Source: Planctomycetota bacterium
GTDB lineage: Bacteria; Planctomycetota; Phycisphaerae; SM23-33
Assembly: GCA_016235825.1 (NCBI GenBank)
Contig: JACRIL010000053.1
Coordinates: 1 to 51,147 of the forward strand
Direction of reading: 5' to 3'
DNA length: 51,147 nucleotides
Of this stretch, positions 31,676 through 41,296 are shown piece by piece. Below the pieces are notes generated by a model. That model searched no databases and had not been told where the DNA came from. It saw only the letters and a program-made list of their open reading frames with translations. Within the stretch, counting starts at the first letter, position 1; each line of letters starts with the position of its first letter. The translations under genes were made by a program, and so were the position numbers.

Positions 31676-34015
31676 ATGACGACGGCCAACATTACCAGAA
31701 CGGCGATTATCTCAGGAATATTCCTGTTCACGTTCAATTCCATCTGCCCGGCCCAGGAGCCCAGGGTTCCGTTCAACGACCAGGCGGTCGAGGCGGCGAT
31801 CAACAAGGCGGTGCAATATGTCCTTTCGGAGCAGAGGGCCGACGGAAGCTGGGAACCCTTTGCCGAAGGCGGCGGGCGAGCCCCCCAGACCGACGGCCCG
31901 ACCGCCATGTGCATCTACACGCTCGTCGCCAGCGGCATATCCGCCAAGGACCCCAGAATCGCCAAGGCCCTCGACTGGCTGGTCAAGCCCGCAAATCAGG
32001 CCAAGCTGACCTATTCAACCGCATTCCGCTGTCTGGCATGGCACGCGGTCAACAAGCAGCTCGACAACAAGTATATGAAAAACCTCGCCGCCGACGTTGA
32101 TCTTCTTATCAAATCGACGGAAAACGGGAGCTACAACTACGTTACCAACGGGAAAGACAAGGCCGCCGGCGGGGACAATTCCAACAGCCAGTACGGCCTG
32201 TACGGCGTCTGGACGGGCGCAAGGGCAGGCATCGAGGTGCCCAGGGATTACTGGGACAAATGCCTGAAACGCTGGATCGCCTGCCAGCACGCCGACGGCG
32301 GCTGGAATTACTACGGCACAATAGAGGAAGATCCAGCCAATGAAAACACCCAGACGCTGGGGTCGATGACGGTGGCCGGAATCGCGTCTCTGTTCGTCTG
32401 CATGGACTGGCTCTTCATGGACAGGTTTGTCAAGTGCCAGGTCAATACCGAGGTGGCCGCGGTGAAAAAAGGACTGGATTGGATGGACAAGAACTTTCTG
32501 ACCCACAAAAGCAAGCTGTTATACTACCTGTACGGCGTGGAGCGGGTTGGGCTGGCCAGCGGATACAAATATTTCGGCACGGCAGACTGGTACAAGACCG
32601 GGGCGTCATGGCTGCTCAACATCCAGGGCGGCGATGGAACCTGGCCGGGCTACGGCGGAATTCTCCCCAACACCTGCTACGGGCTGTTATTTCTGATTCG
32701 AGGCCGGTTGCCCGTGATATTCAACCGCCTGGAATATGACGGCGACTGGAACAACCGGCCGCGGGCCCTGGCCAACTTCTGCCGGTGGTCCGAAAAGGCC
32801 TTCGAGACCGAGGCAAACTGGCAGATCATCACGCTCAAGAGCGACGTCAACGAGTGGCACGACGCGGCCGTCCTGACCATCACAGGCTCAAAAGAGCCGA
32901 AGTTCTCCGCGGCAGACATCGAAAAACTGCGAACCTACGTCAACCAGGGCGGAACGCTCTTCAGCATCACCGAGTGCAACGGCGCCGCCTTCAGCAAGGG
33001 CATCAAGGAATTTTATCAGAAACTCTTCCCGAAATACGAGCTTGCCCTGTGCGGCAAGGACCACCTGATCAACACGATCGTCTACAAGACTTCGTCCGGC
33101 ATGAAAATTTATGAACTCAGCAACGGCATCCGCCCCCTGGCCATACATGCCGACTACGATCTGCCTCTGGCCTGGCAGCAGTACCAGGTGGCGACCGGCA
33201 AGCCGAGCTTCGAGGCCGCCGCCAACGTGGTGATGTACGTTACGGACAAGCAGTTCAAGAATCGCGCTTCGCGGATCTGGCCGGCCGAACCCAAGAGCTG
33301 GCCGGCAAAGTCGATCAAGGTCGCCCGGCTGAGATTCCCCGGCAATTACGACCCCGAGCCTCTGGCGATGCAGAGGTTCAGCCGCCTGATGGCAGGCCTG
33401 CACAACATCAAGGTCGATTTCATTCCGGCGGGCCCGGCCTCGGAGCCGGCCGCTGCCAGCCAGCCGACAGGACCGCTGACCGGCATCGCACCGGCGGAAC
33501 TGACGGACGACATCAAACTGGCCGTCATGACAGGCACGGGCGGTTTCAAACTCGATACGGCAGACAAGGACGCCCTCAAAAAATGGATTAACGCCGGCGG
33601 AATTCTCCTGCTGGACGCGACCGGTTCCCGGAACTTTACGGAGTCGGCCAAGGACCTTGCCACAGAATTGTTCGGCGCCGACGCCCTGCTGCCTCTGCCG
33701 CTTTCCAGCCCGGTTTACCAGCTCAAGGACATGACCATAGACAAGGTAAAATATCGCCGGGCGACAAGGACCCGAATCGGGGGAGGCAACAAAGAACCCA
33801 GGCTGCTTGCCGTCCTGAAAGGCGACAGGCCGATGGTGATAGTCTCGCAGGAAGATATGACAGGCGGACTGGTCGACTACGCCAGCGCCACGTGCGACGG
33901 CTATGAACCCGAATCGGCGTTCAACATAACGCGGAATCTGGTCATGTACGCCGCGTCAGCACCCCCCGCCTCAGCCGACGGTGCGACTCCGCCGGCCTCC
34001 TCGCCGGCAAAGTGA
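31676..34015 (+). CDS. secreted prenyltransferase/squalene-cyclase-repeat protein with DUF4159
   Basis: A 779-residue exported protein (signal TAIISGIFLFTFNSICPAQ). The N-terminal half is an alpha-toroid with terpene-cyclase/prenyltransferase-type repeats: SEQRADGSWEPFAEGGG, QHADGGWNYYG and IQGGDGTWPGYGG. The second half resembles DUF4159, a class-I-glutamine-amidotransferase-like fold (LRTYVNQGGTLFSITECNG, KKWINAGGILLLDATGS), apparently in two copies. Catalytic DXDD of squalene cyclases is not seen, so a binding or structural role is likelier. Such proteins are numerous in planctomycetes. A ribosome site (AAGGAG) precedes ATG 31676. Confidence 0.82.
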   Translation: MTTANITRTAIISGIFLFTFNSICPAQEPRVPFNDQAVEAAINKAVQYVLSEQRADGSWEPFAEGGGRAPQTDGPTAMCIYTLVASGISAKDPRIAKALDWLVKPANQAKLTYSTAFRCLAWHAVNKQLDNKYMKNLAADVDLLIKSTENGSYNYVTNGKDKAAGGDNSNSQYGLYGVWTGARAGIEVPRDYWDKCLKRWIACQHADGGWNYYGTIEEDPANENTQTLGSMTVAGIASLFVCMDWLFMDRFVKCQVNTEVAAVKKGLDWMDKNFLTHKSKLLYYLYGVERVGLASGYKYFGTADWYKTGASWLLNIQGGDGTWPGYGGILPNTCYGLLFLIRGRLPVIFNRLEYDGDWNNRPRALANFCRWSEKAFETEANWQIITLKSDVNEWHDAAVLTITGSKEPKFSAADIEKLRTYVNQGGTLFSITECNGAAFSKGIKEFYQKLFPKYELALCGKDHLINTIVYKTSSGMKIYELSNGIRPLAIHADYDLPLAWQQYQVATGKPSFEAAANVVMYVTDKQFKNRASRIWPAEPKSWPAKSIKVARLRFPGNYDPEPLAMQRFSRLMAGLHNIKVDFIPAGPASEPAAASQPTGPLTGIAPAELTDDIKLAVMTGTGGFKLDTADKDALKKWINAGGILLLDATGSRNFTESAKDLATELFGADALLPLPLSSPVYQLKDMTIDKVKYRRATRTRIGGGNKEPRLLAVLKGDRPMVIVSQEDMTGGLVDYASATCDGYEPESAFNITRNLVMYAASAPPASADGATPPASSPAK

Positions 34016-34037
34016 TTTCATCTGGCGACTTCCTGTG

Positions 34038-34077
34038 AAAAACAACCGGCGGCTTGTAAGACCGCCGGTTTTGTTTT
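34038..34077. terminator. bidirectional intrinsic terminator
   Basis: ACCGGCGG and CCGCCGGT form the stem, extended by AAAACA at the left and TTTTGTTTT at the right, so both strands show a GC stem followed by a T-run. It separates the convergent DUF4159 gene and the hydA end, and should stop transcription from both sides. Confidence 0.85.
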
Positions 34078-34100
34078 CGTAATTTCAAGCCGCGCTTGCC

Positions 34101-36026
34101 TCAGACGACTATAATATATTTTCCTCTGGCGGTGTAGTGCGTGTGCAGCAGTTTGTGGCTGATATGTCCGCACGGGCCGTCGGTCAGAAACTTGTTGTAG
34201 ATGTCCCAGATGGCGGGGTTGTCGTGGCTCTTGCGGACCTTGTAGGCAGAGTCTTCGCTGTAGATTGCATTGGCGCGGGCCTTGCGGATTTCCGGGCTGG
34301 TCGGAATCGGCTGCCCGCCTCCGCCCAGGCAGCCGCCCGGACAGGCCATGAACTCGATGAAATGGCACTCGGCGAACTTGCCGCCGGCGCGGATGTTCTC
34401 CAGCACCCTCTTTGCGTTGGCCGTGCCGTGGCAGACGCCGACTTTCACGGTTGCGCCCTTGAGCCAGTTCCAGTCGTTGAAGTATCGCTTCAGCAGATCT
34501 GGCACCGGCCCGACGTCCGGTATCTGTATCTCGGCGTATCGCACGCCGTCAAACCCGCGGATCGGAACGATGTCGGCATGGTCGTAGAACTGCTCGACCT
34601 TTTTGCCGGTTACCAGTTCGATCACGGTCCGCAGTGCCGATTCCATCACGCCGCCGGTTGCGCCGAAGATGACGCCCGAGCCGGTGGCCGTCCCGAACGG
34701 ATCGTCGAAATCGCTTTTGGGTATGTCCGGCAGGTGGATGCCCGCCTCGCTTATCATCTGCGCCGTCTCGCGGCAGGTCAGGCCGAAGTCCACGTCCTTG
34801 TAGCCGCTGGAGGTCATCTCCGGCCTGTTGCACTCGAACTTCTTGGCCGAGCAGGGCATGACCGCCACGCTGACTATATTGGCCGGGTCTATGTTATTCA
34901 GTTTCGCATAGTAAGTCTTGATGAGCGTCCCGAACATCTGCTGCGGACTCTTGGCTGTGGAAAGATGATCGAGCATGTCGGGATGGAAATGCTCGATGTA
35001 CTTCACCCAGCCTGGCGAGCAGCTTGTGAACTGCGGCAGCTTGACGGACTTGTCGCCGTCAACCAGGGCCTTCTTGAGCCTCAGCAGGAGTTCCGTGCCC
35101 TCTTCCAGGATAGTCAGGTCGGCGGTGAAATTGGTGTCGAAGACCTTGTCAAACCCGCAATACCGCAGGGCCGTGTTCATCTGATACGTCATTGGCGTTC
35201 CCGGGGGCAGGCCGAAACATTCGCCGATGGCCGATCGCGGGCTGGGCGCCGTCTGGATGACCACGTGCTTCGTCGGATCGTCGATCGCGGCCCAGACCTC
35301 GTAGGTCGGGTCGTTGGCCCGCAGGGCGCCGGTCGGGCAGCGGTTGATGCACTGCCCGCAATTGATGCAGATCACCTCGCCAAGGGGCTTGTCCATAAAC
35401 GTCTCAACCTTCGACTTGTGGCTGCGATGGGCGACCTCGAGCACGCCGACTTCCTGGAGATCGATGCAGGTCCGCACGCAGCGGCGGCACAGCACGCACT
35501 TGTTCATGTCGCGGAGCACCGCGTAGCTGGATCGGTCAACCTCGTATTTGGCTTTGTCGGGATGGCCGAAACGATAGAAGTCAACGCCGTATTCTTTCGC
35601 CAGCGACTGCAACTCGCAATTGTTGTTGCGGGCGCAGCAATAACATTCGCCGTAATGATCGCTCAGAATCAGGTCTATGACGTGCCGCCTGGCGTTGCGG
35701 ACCTTGGCGGTGTGCGTCCTGACCTTTATCGGCTGCGCGATCGGATATGCGCAGGCCACCTGGAGCGTCCGCTGCCCCTCAACATCGACGACGCAGACGC
35801 GGCACACGCCGGCCACGCACAGATCGGCGTGGTTGCAGAGGGTCGGAATGCGTATGCCCAATTTGACGGCCGCTTCCAGGATCGTCGTGCCCATAGGCAC
35901 CTTGACGTCCTGGCCGTCGATGTTGGCCGTTACAGTCGCACCGATCGCCCCGGCGTCAGCAGGCGTTTTGACCTGGGATATCCATGTGCTGCGCGGCGCA
36001 CGGGGTTCTTCCTTGCAGTCAGACAT
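34101..36026 (-). CDS. hydA: [FeFe] hydrogenase catalytic subunit HydA (trimeric, NAD-linked type)
   Basis: A 641-residue HydA. Domain order: a [2Fe-2S] domain (Cys64, 75, 78, 92), the His-Cys [4Fe-4S] site (His124, Cys128, 131, 137), two ferredoxin clusters (Cys177/180/183/187 and Cys220/223/226/230), then the H-cluster domain. H-cluster motifs are TSCSPGW (334-340), MPCSAKKFE (390-398) and FMACPGGCLGGGGQP (559-573; Cys562, Cys566). TSCSPGW has Ser where many enzymes have a second Cys. From memory this is usual in multimeric bifurcating hydrogenases. With HydB and HydC it reversibly couples H2 to NADH plus ferredoxin in the cytoplasm. The C-terminal small-subunit-like tail is fused. Maturases HydEFG are not in the window. 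Confidence 0.96.
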   Translation of the reverse strand: MSDCKEEPRAPRSTWISQVKTPADAGAIGATVTANIDGQDVKVPMGTTILEAAVKLGIRIPTLCNHADLCVAGVCRVCVVDVEGQRTLQVACAYPIAQPIKVRTHTAKVRNARRHVIDLILSDHYGECYCCARNNNCELQSLAKEYGVDFYRFGHPDKAKYEVDRSSYAVLRDMNKCVLCRRCVRTCIDLQEVGVLEVAHRSHKSKVETFMDKPLGEVICINCGQCINRCPTGALRANDPTYEVWAAIDDPTKHVVIQTAPSPRSAIGECFGLPPGTPMTYQMNTALRYCGFDKVFDTNFTADLTILEEGTELLLRLKKALVDGDKSVKLPQFTSCSPGWVKYIEHFHPDMLDHLSTAKSPQQMFGTLIKTYYAKLNNIDPANIVSVAVMPCSAKKFECNRPEMTSSGYKDVDFGLTCRETAQMISEAGIHLPDIPKSDFDDPFGTATGSGVIFGATGGVMESALRTVIELVTGKKVEQFYDHADIVPIRGFDGVRYAEIQIPDVGPVPDLLKRYFNDWNWLKGATVKVGVCHGTANAKRVLENIRAGGKFAECHFIEFMACPGGCLGGGGQPIPTSPEIRKARANAIYSEDSAYKVRKSHDNPAIWDIYNKFLTDGPCGHISHKLLHTHYTARGKYIIVV

Positions 36027-36029
36027 TGC

Positions 36030-37235
36030 TTACTCCCTGGCAGCCGCCGCGGCGGCTGGAATTCGGCCCATAATTTCGCTCTGAAAATGCTTCACGATCG
36101 ACAGCAGGGCATTGGGGCTTGACTGGCCCAGACCGCACTTGCTGGCCAATTGCATCGTCTCGCCCAGCGAGCACAGTTCGCGAAGGTATTGCATTGAGCA
36201 GCGGCCCTGCTGAAGCAGATGTATGCCTTCCAGGAGTTTGCCGTTGCCCAGGCGGCACGGCGTGCACTGCCCGCAGGATTCGTCGGCGAAGAATTCCATG
36301 AAATTCTCCGCCACTTTCAGCATGTCGCGTTCCCTGCCTATAACGATGATCGAGCCGCCCGTGGCAATGTCCTCATAAGCGATAGTCCGCGTGAATTCAC
36401 CGGCCGGAACGCAATATCCGCTGGCCCCGCCGATCTGGACGGCCTTGGCGTCCTGCCCGCCGACCGCCTCAAGCAGGCTGGCCACTGTGATTCCCATCGG
36501 AAACTCGTACACGCCTGGGGCCTTGCAGTCCCCCGATACGCTGAACAGCTTCAGGCCCGCGCTTTTGCCCGTGCCGACCGACTTGAACCAGTCGGCCCCG
36601 CGGGCGAATATGCAGGCCACCCACGCCAACGTCTCGACGTTGTTGACCGCCGTCGGCCTGCCCGTAAAACCGGTATCAACCGGAAAAGGCGGGCGGTTGC
36701 GGGGCTCGCCTCGCTGGCCTTCCATCGATTCGATGAGCGCCGTCTCCTCGCCGCAGATATATGCCCCGGCGCCCATGCGAATCTGTATGTCCAGCTCGAA
36801 GTCGTCCTTCCCGCAGACGCCCTGACCCAGCAGGCCCTTGGCCCGCCGCTCCGCAAGCACCTTTTCCAGGTGTTCCCGCAGATATGTGTACTCGGCCCGC
36901 AGGTATAGAATGCCGGTCGTCGCCCCGATGGCATATGCCGCGATCGTCATGCCGTCGAAGACCAGGCCGGCGTATTCGCTGAGTATGACGCGATCCTTGA
37001 ACGTGCCCGGCTCGCCCTCGTCTGCGTTGCAGACGACGAACTTGCGGTCGCTTTTGGCCGCGGCTGCAAGGTTCCATTTGACGCTTGTCGGAAAACCCGC
37101 CCCGCCCCTGCCCCTGATGCCCGATGCCCGAACCTCGGCGATTATCTCGGCCCTGCCCTTGTCCATCGCCGCACGCAGGCCGCCGGACGGCTCCACCGTC
37201 GAAAAAGTCAACGCGTTCTTTATCGAAGAATTCAT
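36030..37235 (-). CDS. hydB: hydrogenase flavin/NADH subunit HydB (NuoF-like)
   Basis: A 401-residue NuoF homologue binding FMN, NAD(H) and a [4Fe-4S] cluster: SGIRGRGGAGFPTSVKWNL, then VCNADEGEPGTFKDRVIL, GAGAYICGEETALIESMEG and ESCGQCTPCRLG...CGLG for the cluster (SCGQCTPC). It lacks the N-terminal thioredoxin-like [2Fe-2S] domain and the C-terminal two-cluster ferredoxin domain that HydB of Thermotoga or Acetobacterium carries, so it has the simple NuoF plan. ATG 37235 follows the hydC stop by 2 bp, with AAGGAG at 10 nt. The in-frame ATG at 37265 would overlap hydC. Operon hydC-hydB-hydA. Confidence 0.93.
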   Translation of the reverse strand: MNSSIKNALTFSTVEPSGGLRAAMDKGRAEIIAEVRASGIRGRGGAGFPTSVKWNLAAAAKSDRKFVVCNADEGEPGTFKDRVILSEYAGLVFDGMTIAAYAIGATTGILYLRAEYTYLREHLEKVLAERRAKGLLGQGVCGKDDFELDIQIRMGAGAYICGEETALIESMEGQRGEPRNRPPFPVDTGFTGRPTAVNNVETLAWVACIFARGADWFKSVGTGKSAGLKLFSVSGDCKAPGVYEFPMGITVASLLEAVGGQDAKAVQIGGASGYCVPAGEFTRTIAYEDIATGGSIIVIGRERDMLKVAENFMEFFADESCGQCTPCRLGNGKLLEGIHLLQQGRCSMQYLRELCSLGETMQLASKCGLGQSSPNALLSIVKHFQSEIMGRIPAAAAAARE

Positions 37236-37239
37236 GGGC

Positions 37240-37752
37240 TTAATGCTCCTTATTATGCGTGGCAAAGACGGAAACTGCCCGGCGGCACTGCTCGATTATG
37301 TCGTTCACCTGCTGGGGGGTTACCTGTGTATAGACTTTGTCGTTGACGAGCATGGCCGGGCCCTGGTCGCACATGCCGAGGCAATTGGCCCATTCAAGCG
37401 TGAACATCCCGTCGGGCGTCGTCTGGCCGAACCCGATGCCCAGGTCGTTCCGGAGCTGCTGGGCGACGCTTTCCTTGCCGGCCATGTCGCAGGAGATCGT
37501 CCTGCACAGCCGGATGACGTACTTGCCCTGCCGGGTCAGGCTCAGGAAGCTGTAAAAGCTCGCCACCCCGTAAACTTCAATCGGGTGAATCCCCAGCAGG
37601 TCGGCCACTATCTGCATGGCATGGTCGGAGACCCGGCGATACTTTTTCTGAATCTCCTGCAAAATCGGCAAAAGCGAACTGCGTTCCCGGCCGTACCGCC
37701 CGGCCCAGCCCGCTATGTCGTCCCGCAGCCTTTCGCGATCGGTTATCAGCAT
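37240..37752 (-). CDS. hydC: hydrogenase [2Fe-2S] subunit HydC (NuoE-like)
   Basis: A 170-residue NuoE homologue with a thioredoxin-like fold. LLPILQEIQKKYRRVSDHAM and GIHPIEVYGVASFYSFLSL are the family's helical region. The [2Fe-2S] ligands are in LCRTISCDMAG and EWANCLGMCDQGP. It passes electrons between HydB and HydA. First gene of the hyd operon proper. The upstream membrane-protein gene ends 33 bp earlier on the same strand. Confidence 0.93.
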   Translation of the reverse strand: MLITDRERLRDDIAGWAGRYGRERSSLLPILQEIQKKYRRVSDHAMQIVADLLGIHPIEVYGVASFYSFLSLTRQGKYVIRLCRTISCDMAGKESVAQQLRNDLGIGFGQTTPDGMFTLEWANCLGMCDQGPAMLVNDKVYTQVTPQQVNDIIEQCRRAVSVFATHNKEH

Positions 37753-37785
37753 GTTGTTGATTCTCCTACTTTTTCAGCGGGTTGG

Positions 37786-38271
37786 TCAGGCGCGCGGATC
37801 AACCTTGCTGTTCTTGAATCCATGATTTAATTCCCACTGCAGATAAGCGGACGGCAATATCGCCATGACTGCATAGATAAGCCAGCAGAGAATGCCAAGC
37901 ACGGCCAAAACAAGGCCATTATTTACATGGTGTATCCGGCCTCCCAGCAGGAACTCGTTAATCCAACCCAAAAAACCACAAACAGCGGAAGTAACCAGCC
38001 ATGAAGACCGCGTGAGCCGCTGAAAGATATAGATGGGCAGGAAAGTGCAGATGTAGAATGAAAATATTATGGGGATGATGCCCCAGAAATATGGAACTTC
38101 TATGTTCAACGCCTCTTCAAGCAGGATGATAGGCGTCAGAATCAGGTAATAATTGACGATTTTTGGCGCATGGAACCGTGCAACAGTTGTCGCGACGACC
38201 TTTCGTGAAACAATCGAAAATGTGCCAAAACCCAACACCCAGACGACAAATACGAGTAGTAGTGGTTCCAT
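37786..38271 (-). CDS. multi-pass membrane protein, unknown function
   Basis: Not recognised. A 161-residue, very hydrophobic protein with four or five membrane helices (PLLLVFVVWVLGFGTF, VNYYLILTPIILLEEALN, WGIIPIIFSFYICTFLPIY, SSWLVTSAVCGFLGW, LVLAVLGILCWLIYAVM). A charged EE pair lies in the second helix. No transporter signature is evident. ATG 38271 has AAGAG at 8 nt, and the extension to 38361 looks non-coding. It directly precedes hydC on the same strand, but a functional tie to the hydrogenase is not shown. Confidence 0.6.
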   Translation of the reverse strand: MEPLLLVFVVWVLGFGTFSIVSRKVVATTVARFHAPKIVNYYLILTPIILLEEALNIEVPYFWGIIPIIFSFYICTFLPIYIFQRLTRSSWLVTSAVCGFLGWINEFLLGGRIHHVNNGLVLAVLGILCWLIYAVMAILPSAYLQWELNHGFKNSKVDPRA

Positions 38272-38396
38272 AAAAGTGGCTCTTCGCTGTTTTGTGTGGG
38301 TAACATAACTTGCCGGCCAAAGCGGATTTACATATTCTAACAAATTACCTCCGCCCTTCAACCCTCAAGTTGCTCGAAGGTCTATTACCTGACACG

Positions 38397-39782
38397 CTAT
38401 ACTATCCGGCCCTCTTCGAGTTGTGTGCGGGTCATCGAATTGAGCAGCGTATCCCCGGTTGCCTCCATCCAAGCCACCAGCCGCTTACGCAGCCGTGCGA
38501 TCTCAGCACGGCAATCAGGAGCAGAGATGCGGTTGATGATCTCGCCCGGGTCTTCCTCAAGATCGTAGAATTCGTCGAGCGCTGTCGCGTTCCACACGTA
38601 CTTGTACCGCCGGTCCCGCACCATGCGCTGGCTGTACGAACCAAACTGGTTGCCGTGGTAGGACGCGAAGATGTCCTCACGTCCGGTGGCGCCGGTCCCG
38701 GCCGCGGCGCCGAGCAGGCTCGTGCCCTGAAACGACTGCGGAGTCGCCGCGCCGGCGGCGTCGCAGAACGTTGACGGCAAGTCGATGGCGTTGCTCGTGA
38801 AATCCGTCACCGTGCGCCCGGCCGGGAGCACCCCGGCCCAGCGCATGATAAGCGGCACTCGCACGACATCATCGTACATGATATAGTGCTTGTCCACCAT
38901 GCCGTGGCTGCCGCACATGTCGCCATGGTCCGATGAGTACACAACCAGCGTCTTCTCGCACAGCCCCAGACGCTTCAGCGCATCCAGCACTCGGCCGATC
39001 TGGGAGTCGAGCTGGCTCACCACGCCGAGGTACCGGGACACAATCGGCGCCCACTCCTCCCAGCCCATCCCCTCCACGCCCCACGTAGCGCGCATCTGGC
39101 GCTGTATCCGCGGTTTGCCCTCGAGCGTGTCGGCGAATCCCGGCCACGGCGCGATGCGCTCCGGAGGATACATCGAGGCAAACGGCTCGGCCGGGCGGCA
39201 CGGAAGGTGGGGTTCGGCCATATGCCAGCGGATGAAGAAGGGGTCGGTTTCCTGAAGGCAGAGTTCGATCCAGCGTATCACCTGGTCCGCCCCCCATCCC
39301 AGCGACGATTCCTCGGGGCGGACAAACGGGTCGGTCTGCCCCCGCCATCCCTGGTTATGCGGGCAGGGCTTTAGTCCCCGAGCCTCGCGCCACTTGCCGT
39401 ACCGCCAGTCCGGGACATAGTCATGGAACCCGAATTCGATCGGCGTACGGCGCCTGTCAACATGCCAGCGTCCGATATGCACCGTGCGATAGCCGCGCGC
39501 CTGGATCGCCGCGGAGAAAGTGGGGATTGCCGGGTCGAGTGGCCGGAACGTCTCGCCGTCGAAGTTGAAAATGACGCCATGTTTGGTGGGCCACTGACCG
39601 GTCAGTATCGAGCAGCGCGCAGGCACGCAGATCGGAATCGGCGTGAACGCATGCGTGAAATTGGCGCCCTCTGCTGCCAGCCGGTTCATCGACGGCGTCT
39701 GCAGCAATGGATGGCCATTCGCACCGACACAGTCGTACCGGTGCTGGTCGCTGTAGATCATCAGGATATTGGGGCGGTCCAT
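38397..39782 (-). CDS. type I (formylglycine) sulfatase
   Basis: A 461-residue sulfatase. The N-terminal metal site is PNILMIYSDQHRYDCVG. The formylglycine motif is CVPARCSILTG (Cys52, Pro54, Arg56), which a maturase converts to formylglycine. Further metal ligands are in VVYSSDHGDMCGSHG, and a C-terminal DEFYDLEEDPGEIIN is typical of planctomycete sulfatases on algal or host polysaccharides. No signal peptide is present, so either the enzyme is cytoplasmic or export is unusual. ATG 39782 is the family start. It is 23 bp behind a second sulfatase gene and shares its transcript. No sulfatase-maturing enzyme is in the window. Confidence 0.92.
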   Translation of the reverse strand: MDRPNILMIYSDQHRYDCVGANGHPLLQTPSMNRLAAEGANFTHAFTPIPICVPARCSILTGQWPTKHGVIFNFDGETFRPLDPAIPTFSAAIQARGYRTVHIGRWHVDRRRTPIEFGFHDYVPDWRYGKWREARGLKPCPHNQGWRGQTDPFVRPEESSLGWGADQVIRWIELCLQETDPFFIRWHMAEPHLPCRPAEPFASMYPPERIAPWPGFADTLEGKPRIQRQMRATWGVEGMGWEEWAPIVSRYLGVVSQLDSQIGRVLDALKRLGLCEKTLVVYSSDHGDMCGSHGMVDKHYIMYDDVVRVPLIMRWAGVLPAGRTVTDFTSNAIDLPSTFCDAAGAATPQSFQGTSLLGAAAGTGATGREDIFASYHGNQFGSYSQRMVRDRRYKYVWNATALDEFYDLEEDPGEIINRISAPDCRAEIARLRKRLVAWMEATGDTLLNSMTRTQLEEGRIV

Positions 39783-39805
39783 GATATTTTTCCAATGGGT
39801 TGATG

Positions 39806-41296
39806 TCAGAATACGCCGATGCGAGCGGGCATCGGGTCGGCCGTATAAGCCATACGGGTGGCCAATCTCTGGAGCATCTCTATCTTTGTGTCCTTTGCGG
39901 CAGGGTCGTTCCACAGATTGCGGTTCTCGCCCGGGTCGTTCTGGAGATCGTACAATTCGCCCTCGTCAGAGCCGTGCACGGCGATAATCTTGTGGCGGCT
40001 GGTGCGAACCATCGTCAGCCATTTTTTGTCCGGATTGGCGTTGTAGTATTCGCAGTAGACGTCGTCGCGGAACCGGTCGAGCGGGGCGTTTCCCGTGAGC
40101 ATCGGCCAAAGGGGTCGCCCCTGCATCGCCGGGTCGGCCGGCAGGCCGGCGGCATCGAGTATGGCCGGGGCGATGTCCGTCAGCTCAACCAGCGCGCCGG
40201 ACCTGACATTCTGCGGGATTCGGCCTGGCCAGGAGAAAATCAGCGGGACGCGGATGGCCCCGTCGAAAAGATAGGGGCCTTTGATCATCTTGCCGTGATC
40301 GCCCAACATTTCGCCGTGATCGCTGGTAAAGATGATCAGCGTGCTATCACGCTGCCCCGTCCGTTCGAGGGCGGCCAGGAGTTTGCCGACGTTGGCGTCG
40401 ATGTGGTCGCACATTGCCCAGTAGGCGGCCTTGATAAGGCGAAGCTGCCGCTGCGTCATGCCTTTTGTCGAGAGCTTGCCGCTGTCGTAGGATTTCTTGT
40501 GATAGCCCGGCTTGGAGTCCAGCTCGCCCTCGACCCAACTGGGCAGCGGAATCTCGTCCAGCCTTTCAAGATAGGGTGCGAGGTACTCATCCAGTGGACG
40601 GTAAGACGGATGAGGATCGAATATGTTTACCGAGAACAGCCACGGATTCCACGTTTCACAGGCCTTTGCCGCCTCGATAAATTCGACCGCTTTTTCCGTG
40701 CAAAAGGTGGTCAGGTGCAATTCGTCCGGCCGCGGCCGCATGAGCGGTTCGCCGTGCGGACTGGCCTCGTCCTCGCCGCCGGGTTTGGCGCCTTTGGAGA
40801 TCAGCCATTGCGTGTAGGCGCTGCACGGGCTGTGCTGGCCGGGCGAGTGGCTCCAGTGGAAAACAACGTATCCGTCGTCGACCCGCTGTTCGTAGGGGAT
40901 GTCCCAGTATTTATGGGGGACCTTCCACCACTCCGGCCCGAAGCTGGTGCGCTGATCGCACGCGGACAGGTGCAGTTTGCCGGACAGGCCGCAAAGGTAT
41001 TCCGCGTCGGCGAGCGCCCGCGTGATGGGACGCAGGTCGGGCGGCACGGTCTGTCCGTTCTGGCGAAGGCGGTTGGTAACCGGGTATCGGCCCGTCAGAA
41101 AGCTGCCTCGGCTCGGCGTGCACAGGGGACTTTGGGTAAAGGCGTTTTCGAACAGAACGCCTTCGCGGGCCAGACGGTCGATGTTGGGGGAATGCACGAA
41201 CGGATTGCCGTAACAGCCCAGCGTGTCCCACCGCTGCGAGTCGGTGCATATCCAGAGGATGTTGGGTTTGCCGCCGCGATCAGGAATCGATTTCAT
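39806..41296 (-). CDS. type I (formylglycine) sulfatase
   Basis: A 496-residue sulfatase, paralogous to the next gene but only distantly similar. KPNILWICTDSQRWDTLGCY gives the metal site. SPLCTPSRGSFLTGRYPV holds the Cys59-x-Pro-x-Arg formylglycine motif. LIIFTSDHGEMLGDHGKMIKG provides Asp/His ligands, and GELYDLQNDPGENRNLWNDP marks the C-terminus. No signal peptide is present. ATG 41296 follows GGGAG at 5 nt. ATG 41308 and longer in-frame starts run into low-complexity sequence generated by 12-bp tandem repeats. Divergently separated from the tRNA by about 400 bp. Confidence 0.92.
   Translation of the reverse strand: MKSIPDRGGKPNILWICTDSQRWDTLGCYGNPFVHSPNIDRLAREGVLFENAFTQSPLCTPSRGSFLTGRYPVTNRLRQNGQTVPPDLRPITRALADAEYLCGLSGKLHLSACDQRTSFGPEWWKVPHKYWDIPYEQRVDDGYVVFHWSHSPGQHSPCSAYTQWLISKGAKPGGEDEASPHGEPLMRPRPDELHLTTFCTEKAVEFIEAAKACETWNPWLFSVNIFDPHPSYRPLDEYLAPYLERLDEIPLPSWVEGELDSKPGYHKKSYDSGKLSTKGMTQRQLRLIKAAYWAMCDHIDANVGKLLAALERTGQRDSTLIIFTSDHGEMLGDHGKMIKGPYLFDGAIRVPLIFSWPGRIPQNVRSGALVELTDIAPAILDAAGLPADPAMQGRPLWPMLTGNAPLDRFRDDVYCEYYNANPDKKWLTMVRTSRHKIIAVHGSDEGELYDLQNDPGENRNLWNDPAAKDTKIEMLQRLATRMAYTADPMPARIGVF

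Noticed and set aside
34137..36122. 661-codon frame antisense to hydA
   Set aside because: Mirror of GC-rich codons in hydA. Composition is Arg/Val/Ala/His-rich without motifs, whereas hydA is complete and unmistakable.
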